Part shown: positions 57,013-64,000 of the stretch, piece after piece
Layout: every line of letters starts with the position of its first letter
Numbering within the stretch: the stretch's first letter is position 1
Source of the DNA: Paracyclopina nana
Taxonomy: Eukaryota; Arthropoda; Copepoda; Cyclopoida; Cyclopettidae
DNA: 64,000 nucleotides
Reading direction: 5' to 3'
Assembly (NCBI GenBank): GCA_019096065.1
Contig: JAGUCH010000002.1
Span: 11,420,501 to 11,484,500 of the forward strand
Program-made: the position numbers and the translations under genes
The notes under the pieces: model-generated
The model's input: the letters and a program-made list of their open reading frames with translations, nothing else
Told to the model about the DNA's origin: nothing
Database searches by the model: none

Positions 57013-59088
57013 ATGGCTGGAGTCGCCAAGACATCGTTTTCCAAGGGCTTCATGTCTGCCAAAGTGTTGCAACGTTTGCCAGCCTTGACAGCAACGCAGC
57101 ATAAATCAATGTCTACCGCTTCCACTTCGGACTTGCTTTCCAAAATCCCCTCTGCCAAGTGAGTTCTATATATTACCTTGTTTTAAAGCTACTAAAAAGT
57201 GCTTTGTGTGCTTTGTCAGTGTTTAACTCTTATTTCTTCCCCCAATGACTCTTTTAATGTAGCTATAATACATCAGGTGATAGCAGAGACCAACCTTACC
57301 ATGGATTGATTGCTAAGTAAAAACAACTTTTTTAACGCACTTTACTAACCTACTACATTGACACTTCTCCCTTCGCACACACTTGGTTCAATGAGCACTT
57401 ATAATTGCTGTCTTCATCTCAATTTCGTGATTGATTGAGGTTTTGAGTTTGCTGTAGGTATGGAGGAAGGCACACAGTTACTATGATGCCTGGAGAGGGA
57501 ATTGGGCCTGAGATGATGGAGCATGTGAGGGAAACTTTCAAAGCTGCAGGAGGTAACATTAACAATCGCTCAAATCAAAGCGTTATCATTTGGTTTCTTG
57601 ACTTCCAGCTCCTGTTGATTTTGAGACTGTATTTTTGGATCCTTCTACAGACAACTATGATGACTTGTACAATGTAAGTCATTTTTATGGATTGTCTTTA
57701 CCTTTGCTGTATTTTCCAAATTATTGCATTTTAGGCCATCCAATCAGTGCGAAGAAATGGATGTGGCATCAAAGGCAATATTGAAACCAAATTGATCAGA
57801 CCTGACATCAAGTCAAGAAATGTTGAAATGAGAAACGAGCTGGACCTATTTGCTAATGTTTTGCATTGTTACTCCAGACCTGGAATTCAGACCAGACACG
57901 AGAACATTGACATAGTTGTTGTGCGACAAAACACTGCAGGTAAAACAGAATAATTTGTTATATTCTGAGAAGTTGCTCAATTATGCCTGAAGGCGAGTAT
58001 GCAATGTTGGAGCATCAAAATGTTGATGGTGTTGTCGAGAGCTTGAAAATCGTCACTGCCGAGAGCACTAGAAGGCTGGTCAACTATGCTTTCCAGTATG
58101 CTCTGCGCAACAACCGCAAGAAAGTGACTTTGATTCACAAAGCTGTAAGTTGATGTGAAAACACTTTTAGCCTTTTTTACACCGTGTTTCTTGTTTCTCT
58201 AGAACATTATGAAAGTGACCGATGGACTTTTCCTCAAAGTGGCAGCCAATGTAGCCAAAGATTACCCAAACATTCAGTTCAATGAAATGATCATTGACAA
58301 TTGGTAAGCTTACCTTCATTAATGTGTAGTTTTCCCTATTTACTAAGGTTTAACTTTAGCTGCATGCAACTCGTTTCAAATCCTTGGCAATTTGATGTCA
58401 TGGTTGCCACCAATTTGTATGGCACCATTATTTCCAATCTAATCTGCGGACTGATTGGAGGCCCAGGTGTAACTGCTGGTGGTAATTATGGTCCACGTTA
58501 TGCCATTTTTGAGCCTGGCACAAGGAACACGGGTCAGTTTTTATAGTTTATCCAAATGATTTTGTCTCTAATTATTTTGCCCACTTTTAGGAACAAACAT
58601 GCCCAAGAATAAGGCTAACCCTGTAGCCATGCTGACCGCAGGAGTAGAGCTTCTCAAGTATATTCAGCTTGACAGGCATGCAGAGGTAAATATCATCAGC
58701 CTAGGGACCTTTCCATGTGCTCACTTATGGTTTTGAGGTATAAAAAAATGTACCACACAAAACCGTTTTTGTAAGACCGTTTTCATTGTTTATTTACGTT
58801 TTAGTTTACTTTTTGCGTACTGGCTGTTTACTTTTTTTGCTACTAGACCAATTTTTTGTACCATCAAAAACCGTTTTTCAGATATGTTTTTGGTACAAGC
58901 ACATGGAAAGGTCCTAAATAATAGCTTTGTATTGCTAAAATATGGCTTTCTTAAAGATAATTGGCAAATCTATTGACTTGACCGTCAATAAGGAGCGAGT
59001 GCACACCGCTGACCTCGGTGGAACTGCTACGACAAGAGAAGTAGTGGACTCAATTCTTGCCAACATCCATAAACTGTCAAACCATTAG
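57013..59088 (+). CDS. IDH3G: Isocitrate dehydrogenase [NAD] subunit gamma, mitochondrial
   Basis: Nine exons: 57013-57158, 57458-57552, 57609-57673, 57735-57939, 57993-58144, 58203-58303, 58360-58532, 58591-58685 and 58957-59088, giving 387 aa. Phase is kept at all eight junctions. The N-terminus is a mitochondrial targeting sequence (basic, Ser/Ala-rich). Family blocks are [121 protein letters not shown] and [11 protein letters not shown]. The gamma subunit is regulatory in the IDH3 alpha2-beta-gamma complex of the TCA cycle. Intron 8 (271 bp) carries a MITE. A polyadenylation signal AATAAA lies at 59108-59113. Confidence 0.95.
58702..58917. mobile_element. Short inverted-repeat element within IDH3G intron 8
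   Basis: The ends TAGGGACCTTTCCATGTGC and GCACATGGAAAGGTCCTA form an inverted repeat, with a 16-bp perfect core GGACCTTTCCATGTGC. The interior also has internal inverted pairs around AAAACCGTTTTT. Bounding TA dinucleotides could be a TA target duplication. About 215 bp and non-coding; its removal would leave a near-standard tiny intron. Confidence 0.7.
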
Positions 59089-60038
59089 CTCTCATATTTA
59101 ACGCGAGAATAAACATTCTGGGAACTCTGCTGTAGTATTTGTTGGGAGCGGGCGCGCGCTCGCTCCCACAAATCATTCTGACACGGGCTAAAGGCAAAAA
59201 TTGACGGAACCAATCAGATTTGAGAATTAAGGCCCAATGAAAATTGATCTTATCAATAGAAGCTACCGGGTGACAAGTTGCATACTGACTGCGAGTTAAC
59301 CTCTTTAAGTAGCAAAGTTGACCAGTTGACAGGTAAAACTGTTAACTAAATTCTAAACATAAAAAGTAGTATTCTTACTGTGGCTTAAAAGCATATTTAT
59401 CAACAGAATTTTAGACTTCCTACCACCTTTGGGCCCAAAATAATCACTTTTGGATCCACAAGTTTTCAGATCATATTAAAAACACAACTGCCCTTTTTCG
59501 ACCACCTACCCTACCTCTAAAAATGGCCAAAACTTACCAAATTTAGGAATGAAATGTCATTTTTTCTTGTAAAAAGTCTTTTTAGGCAATGCAGTGTTTG
59601 GCCTAAATTGGTCACTTATGAAAATCTGGCGGGAAACGCTGTGTACTTAATTTTTCAAATTGATATCTTAAAATTTTTTATTGGGACCGGGGAGAAGTGC
59701 TTGCCCACCATAACTACCTAGCAAAGCTATTGACTTTGTAGAGATGAACGAGATGAATAGCTCAAATAGTGCTAAACTGGCTGTACTTACTGCCTACAGA
59801 TATTTGTCCATTTTGATCTTCTCTTCAATGGGAATTTGGTACTGAATTAAAATACGAATTCTAGCCAATGCAATGCAATGGAGCGCTTTAAGCCAAGCAA
59901 GGTAAGGACTTTTGAAACGCTCGCTCCCTGCTTTCCACATTGTGGACGCCTAAATCTAGTTTACATTTTTGTTGCTGGCTAGCTGCTCGCGGGAAATCCG
60001 GGTAAAAGTTGCAAATCATCGTTAATTCATTTTTGAAA
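59089..60038. other. Intergenic between IDH3G and PSMG1
   Basis: Apart from a GC-rich hairpin at 59138-59172 (listed separately), AT-rich DNA with no gene seen. Confidence 0.5.
59138..59172. other. GC-rich hairpin after IDH3G
   Basis: The arms TTTGTTGGGAGCG and CGCTCCCACAAA are complementary except for one extra T. They enclose a GGCGCGCGCT loop and lie ~25 bp after the IDH3G polyadenylation signal. The role is unknown; it could be a remnant of a repeat or aid 3'-end formation. Confidence 0.5.
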
Positions 60039-61737
60039 ATGTTTAGCCTGGAATTTGGACAAGTTAGAGAGTTGCCGAGCAGATCTTTGTACGATGACGA
60101 AGATGACGATTGCCCAGAGGTCAAAACCAGGTAAGCCATTGAATCGATCGCTTCATTGAGTTACGGTCAGCTAAGCAAGTCAGCTGTGCGTTCTTGTTAT
60201 CGATCAAATTCCCGCTTCGCCCACCTCAAAATGGCTGGAGAGATCCTCTTGTTTGGCATTCCAATCACTCCGCAAACAATGCTCATTGGAGCAGTTGTCA
60301 TGATCTTTTTCATGCGAATCAAAAAGCTGACTGCCACTGAGCAAAAAGAGGGTGGTTCCAATGCTGGGCTGCCCAGCAAAGAACAAGCTTTGACATTGAT
60401 CACTTCGAGGAGAACAATTGCTCCCAAGGAGTTTTTGGAGGATGAAAAAGTGTCTGAAGAAGAGCTGGAAATGCTCCTCGAGGCTGCCAATTGGGCGCCC
60501 ACCCATCAAAAGTGCGAGCCTTGGAGGTACTCAATTCTCTCTGGGACCGACAACATTGAAAGATACATGGATTTCCTAGAGTGCTGGTATGATGATCATT
60601 CTGGTGAGCTTAGTGAAGAAGCTGGAGAAAGATTTCGTGGCAAGCTGATTAGCCTTCGGAAGGTTTGGCCTTACAAAGTCAGCCACCTGATTCTCATTGG
60701 AATGAGGCGACAAGCGAGGCCAGATAAAAGGTTGCCCGAGTGGGAAGAAATCTGTTCGGTGGCCATGAGTGTACAAAACATGCATTTGATGGCCACTTCT
60801 CTTGATCGAGTCGGTGGCTTTTGGAGCAGCCACACCTGGTGCAAAGAAGCCCGTGATTCAGCTGAAATGAAACAGAAATACTTTGGTGATTTGCTCAATG
60901 ATGACGAAGATCGAGTTTTTGGAGCTTTTCTTGTCGGAAAATATCCGAAGGGAAAAAATTTTTCCTCCACTCGCACCTCTATTGCTAACAAAGTTATGAA
61001 ATAAAAAAAGCATTCTTACTTTGTAGGAAATTTGAGTCTTCAGTGGAGAAGCTTCAGGATACCAAAATTGTGTACATAGCTACTTCACCACTGGCTGAGG
61101 CCTTTGCCAAAATCTATCTATGTCATTCTGACCAGCCAGCTATTACTGGCATCATCAAAGCTGTCGAGGATGAAGAGGAAGAAGTTGGAAAGCTCTTGGA
61201 AGTTTCTCCTGGCGTGATCCTGTGTTCAATTAGCAGCAACAAGATTTCTCCCAACGAAGTCAATTTAGCTGCTTCAGCTATTCTTGCGCCTTTTAATAGC
61301 ACTGCTCGCGTCTTCATCCTATCCTCAGACCATAAAGTTAATCTAAGGCTTGATAACTTAATTGAGCAGGAAAGTAATTATGCCACTCGGTGCCTGAAAT
61401 CAAATGCATGGTCTGATGCAACGAATTGCTCCCTACTTGAGCAGCCTAATATCATTGGCGGACTCCCAGCAGCATGTGAGTTTTTCATTATGAGCACATA
61501 ATCAAAAAATGGTTTGTTCATTATCCTTATTTTTCTACTTTAGTGCTGACACTGAGTGATTTCAAAGATCAGCCTGCTTTATTGGTTTGCACTTTCGTCC
61601 CTTCCAGCGACATCGATTCCCTGGCCATGAAGGGATTCTTCTCCACCATGAAATCGTCATGTGTGTCCAAAGAAGTGGCGGAAACAAGGCTGAAGGCCTA
61701 TAATAAGTTACATTTACCAAACAACTTGTACACTTGA
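60039..61737 (+). CDS. PSMG1: Proteasome assembly chaperone 1
   Basis: Three exons, 60039-60130, 61027-61475 and 61544-61737, give 244 aa. Intron 1 is 896 bp, very long for this region, and contains a complete second gene. An acidic patch near the start (YDDDEDDCPE) is followed by KIVYIATSPLAEAFA, a diagnostic block LLEQPNIIGGLPAALLTLSDF (completed by splicing intron 2), and the C-terminus NNLYT. The last two match PSMG1 (PAC1) closely. With PAC2 it guides assembly of the 20S proteasome alpha ring. The protein is shorter than the vertebrate version (288 aa). Confidence 0.88.
60231..61004 (+). CDS. Membrane-anchored nitroreductase-family protein nested in PSMG1 intron 1
   Basis: Intronless 257-aa frame from the ATG at 60231. 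A hydrophobic segment (ITPQTMLIGAVVMIFFM, ~10-26) is a likely N-terminal membrane anchor. The flavin nitroreductase fold follows: ITSRRTIAPKEFLEDEKVSEEELEMLLEAANWAPTHQKCEPWRYSIL contains the FMN phosphate-binding S-x-R-R and the W-A-P-T/S-H-x-x-x-P-W-R signature, given here only to mark the region. The C-terminal GAFLVGKYPKG is the matching loop. Family enzymes are FMN, NAD(P)H-dependent reductases. It sits wholly within the first intron of PSMG1 on the same strand. AATAAA overlaps its stop, 20 bp before the PSMG1 exon 2 acceptor. Lack of introns suggests retroposition or transfer from bacteria (inference). Confidence 0.85.
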   Translation: MAGEILLFGIPITPQTMLIGAVVMIFFMRIKKLTATEQKEGGSNAGLPSKEQALTLITSRRTIAPKEFLEDEKVSEEELEMLLEAANWAPTHQKCEPWRYSILSGTDNIERYMDFLECWYDDHSGELSEEAGERFRGKLISLRKVWPYKVSHLILIGMRRQARPDKRLPEWEEICSVAMSVQNMHLMATSLDRVGGFWSSHTWCKEARDSAEMKQKYFGDLLNDDEDRVFGAFLVGKYPKGKNFSSTRTSIANKVMK

Positions 61738-61864
61738 TTGAAATACAGCTAGAGGCGTTTTATGGCACTTTTTGGCGATAAGCATAAATTGCGTCAAAAG
61801 CGCTGTTACGTAAGTAAACAGAAACCTAAACATGGAGTTGTGAATGAGGCATGTGACAGTGAAA

Positions 61865-63261
61865 ATGTCTATCGCTTTGAGCAGAACCGCTCAACTGCGG
61901 TGCTGCTTGCTGACAGCTCGTGGCATGAGCATCAAGCACTCAACAGTGACAAAAACACGGAGCTTGGAACAAACGGGAAACGCCAATGAGGCCCCCCTTA
62001 TTTTTCATGCCAAAACGAACGAGTTCAAAGAACTCGAGACTGTCAAGCACGAAAAGCAAGGATTGACTCCATCCCAAGATGCGGAGAAATTCCCCACAAA
62101 ATTGAGCGAAAATACAGACCTTTTGTCAAAGCTGAAATACATGGTTGGCCTTGTGGACAAGAAAAAGGCTACCGCCTCCACGCTTCCAGTACACGTTGCC
62201 ACAGACGACAGCAACAACAACCAACGTGTCAAATTCACCGACGAGGAGCCCATAGAAATGAAGCCGGACATGATCAAACTGGACCTGAGTGATCCAGCCC
62301 TGTGGTACAGCGATGAGATCGAGTACAGGAAGTTGCCTGAGCAATACTTGATGCTGTCCAAGTCGAGGCTGACTCTTTTAGTGTGCATCACATCTGCGGC
62401 TGGCTATGGTCTCGCCTCATCAGCCGTCATGAGCTTCGACCCTGTGATCTTGGCTGTGTCCACCATTGGCGTTGGCCTCACCTCCGCGGCCGCCAATGCT
62501 ATTAACCAATTTCTTGAAGTGCCCTATGACTCTCAGATGAGCAGGACTAAAAATAGGGTTCTAGTCAAAGGGCTGCTGACGCCTTGGCATGCTGTTGGAT
62601 TTGCAAGTGTCTGTGGCACCACAGGAGCCCTGATGCTGTGGCACCTCGTGAATCCAGTGGCTTCTGCCTTGGCTATGACTAACTTGTTCCTCTACACAGC
62701 TGTCTACACACCCATGAAAAGAGTGAGCATATTGAACACCTGGATAGGAAGTGTGGTTGGAGCTATTCCGCCAGTGATTGGGTGGGTGAGTGCGACTGGC
62801 TCGCTCGACGTAGGAGCACTTGTCCTGGGTGGAATTTTGTACACATGGCAATTCCCACATTTTAATGCCCTGTCATGGAACCTTCGTCCGGACTATTCAA
62901 AAGCAGGATATCGAATGATGTCCGTCACCGATCCAGGGCTGTGCAAGCGAGTAGCGTTAAGGTATATTGCAATTTAACGTCACTTTCAAGGCTATAACTA
63001 TCTTACTGTTATAATTGCAGGCACTCGATTGGATGCACTCTGGTTTGCTCGGTGGCAGCTCCAATGCTGGATGTCACTTCGTGGGCGTTTGCTTTTGACT
63101 CGTTGCCATTGAACGCATGTCTGATTTACTTGTCGTGGAAATTCTACGAAAACCCGAGCGGCTCATCGTCTAGAAGGTTGTTTCGCTACACACTGATTCA
63201 CCTACCCATGCTCATGTTGCTGATGTTTATTAGCAGAAAAAGGCCGGAAAAGAAAACCTAA
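61865..63261 (+). CDS. COX10: Protoheme IX farnesyltransferase, mitochondrial
   Basis: Two exons, 61865-62961 and 63021-63261 (intron 59 bp), give 445 aa from the ATG at 61865. An in-frame ATG at 61844 would add seven residues; the later one has the better context (AAAATGT) and starts a basic mitochondrial presequence. UbiA-type motifs are NQFLEVPYDSQMSRTKNR, YTPMKRVSILNTWIGSVVGAIPP and YTWQFPHFNALSWNLR, with about eight TM helices. COX10 adds a farnesyl group to heme b to make heme O for cytochrome c oxidase in the inner mitochondrial membrane. The stop codon is only 2 bp from that of the convergent downstream gene. Confidence 0.94.
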
Positions 63262-63263
63262 AT

Positions 63264-64000
63264 CTAATTTCCTTGTCGAGACTCTTCATTTTTCCTTTTG
63301 GTTGCAAAGTACTTTTGAATTTCAGCCCTGTTATTAGTGGTTTTCCATTCCCCTGGAGCGATTTCGATCTTTATGAAGGCTGGTATAGCAGAAAAGGGCT
63401 GTTGGCCTCCATTCGTGGGACGACACCATTTTTCCCAATTGGATAATTCATTGGTGACATTGGTGCAAAACTTGATCTCTTGAGGTCGGCAAATGTCAGC
63501 TTCTTCAAGCACAGGCCTCACTTTACTACGACCGTGCACACACTTTTCGCACGTGGTCTCCTTCAGGGTCAAATTCATAGGCAAAAAGTCTTTGACGCAG
63601 ATTTGATCTGTGGTTGCCAACTGACACGAGGGGCTATGGCAAATGGGATCCAGCCTTTTCTCAGTACATTCAATGTCACCCTCTGCTGCCTCGGTAGAAA
63701 CTACCTTTGTCACATAAATGTCATCGCAATGTGTTTGCTCCCCTGGTGATGTGAGATTTTGGCAGGTCCAATTGCCATTTTCATGAGTGATGCATATTTT
63801 GGTGGCCTTCATTTCTCCTTGATTTCCACATGGTTGTCGTTTCTCCGTGACTGTCACAATTGTTGGCTTTCTACTACACAATGCTACAGTATTCTCATGG
63901 CAAATTTGCTTCTCTTCTATTTCAGTGTCTTCCCTGCTAAAAGCATCATCATTGCAAATTAGGTCATTAGAGGTTTGACACACGACTGTCTCAACATCTA
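63264..64000 (-). CDS. Cys-rich, probably extracellular protein, 3' part (5' truncated by window edge)
   Basis: The frame is open from the right edge to the stop at 63264, giving at least 244 aa. No ATG is needed, since the gene continues beyond the window. It is rich in spaced Cys in pairs (ICHENTVALC, QPCGNQGEMKATKIC, WTCQN, IECTEKRLDPICHSPSC, TTCEKC, DICRPQEIKFCTN) and N-glycosylation sites. This is consistent with repeated ~45-residue disulfide-rich units of a secreted or surface protein. I do not recognise the family. The C-terminal 40 residues lack Cys and are basic. Confidence 0.75.
   Translation of the reverse strand, partial: DVETVVCQTSNDLICNDDAFSREDTEIEEKQICHENTVALCSRKPTIVTVTEKRQPCGNQGEMKATKICITHENGNWTCQNLTSPGEQTHCDDIYVTKVVSTEAAEGDIECTEKRLDPICHSPSCQLATTDQICVKDFLPMNLTLKETTCEKCVHGRSKVRPVLEEADICRPQEIKFCTNVTNELSNWEKWCRPTNGGQQPFSAIPAFIKIEIAPGEWKTTNNRAEIQKYFATKRKNEESRQGN

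Overview
This is arthropod nuclear DNA, read here as roughly 25 protein-coding genes. A CLIP-domain serine protease marks it as arthropod. The introns are tiny (mostly 48-75 bp, GT-AG), and there are many conserved metazoan single-copy genes. A crustacean such as a branchiopod or copepod is a reasonable guess, but the species cannot be fixed from the sequence. No viral, plasmid or CRISPR features were seen. All exon structures were inferred by hand from splice signals, phase continuity and protein-family similarity.

Layout. 1-3.0 kb is repeats: a ~160 bp tandem unit, then a 1.5 kb array of a 9-bp minisatellite. 3.1-8.5 kb holds a six-exon, four-TM gene that reads as a divergent STING, a convergently overlapping DUF5662 gene, an ankyrin-repeat gene, a hAT-type MITE and an ENOX-like RRM gene. 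8.9-23.2 kb is a dense block of conserved genes: an SNX5/6-like sorting nexin, GALK2, an acylated acidic Ser-rich protein, ethanolamine phosphotransferase (SELENOI family, Sec-less), PRELI, UBXN1, METTL14 and a CLIP-domain serine protease. 23.2-28.1 kb is gene-poor and carries two short inverted-repeat elements and a tRNA-Lys-derived SINE. 28.1-36.3 kb holds an SLC44 choline transporter-like gene, an AidB/ACDH-11-like acyl-CoA dehydrogenase, a second copy of the hAT MITE, and two tandem THAP-domain genes that share a C-terminal module. 36.7-40.5 kb is a ~145-175 bp satellite array containing short TTAGG runs. 40.9-55.2 kb holds a small secreted protein, then four minus-strand genes: MADD/Rab3-GEF, AIFM3, a secretory SAM-methyltransferase and an MFS transporter. 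57.0-64 kb holds IDH3G, PSMG1 with an intronless nitroreductase gene inside its first intron, COX10, and the 3' part of a Cys-rich gene running off the right edge.

The conserved genes are mostly unrelated housekeeping functions: mitochondrial metabolism and lipid handling (IDH3G, COX10, PRELI, AIFM3, ACAD), membrane trafficking (SNX, MADD), proteostasis (UBXN1, PSMG1) and m6A writing (METTL14). They are packed head-to-head with 0.4-0.6 kb shared promoters, or tail-to-tail with as little as 2 bp between stop codons. The most interesting items are the STING-like gene, the nested nitroreductase, the hAT MITE pair with perfect 8-bp target duplications sitting in gene promoters, and the tandem THAP paralogs.
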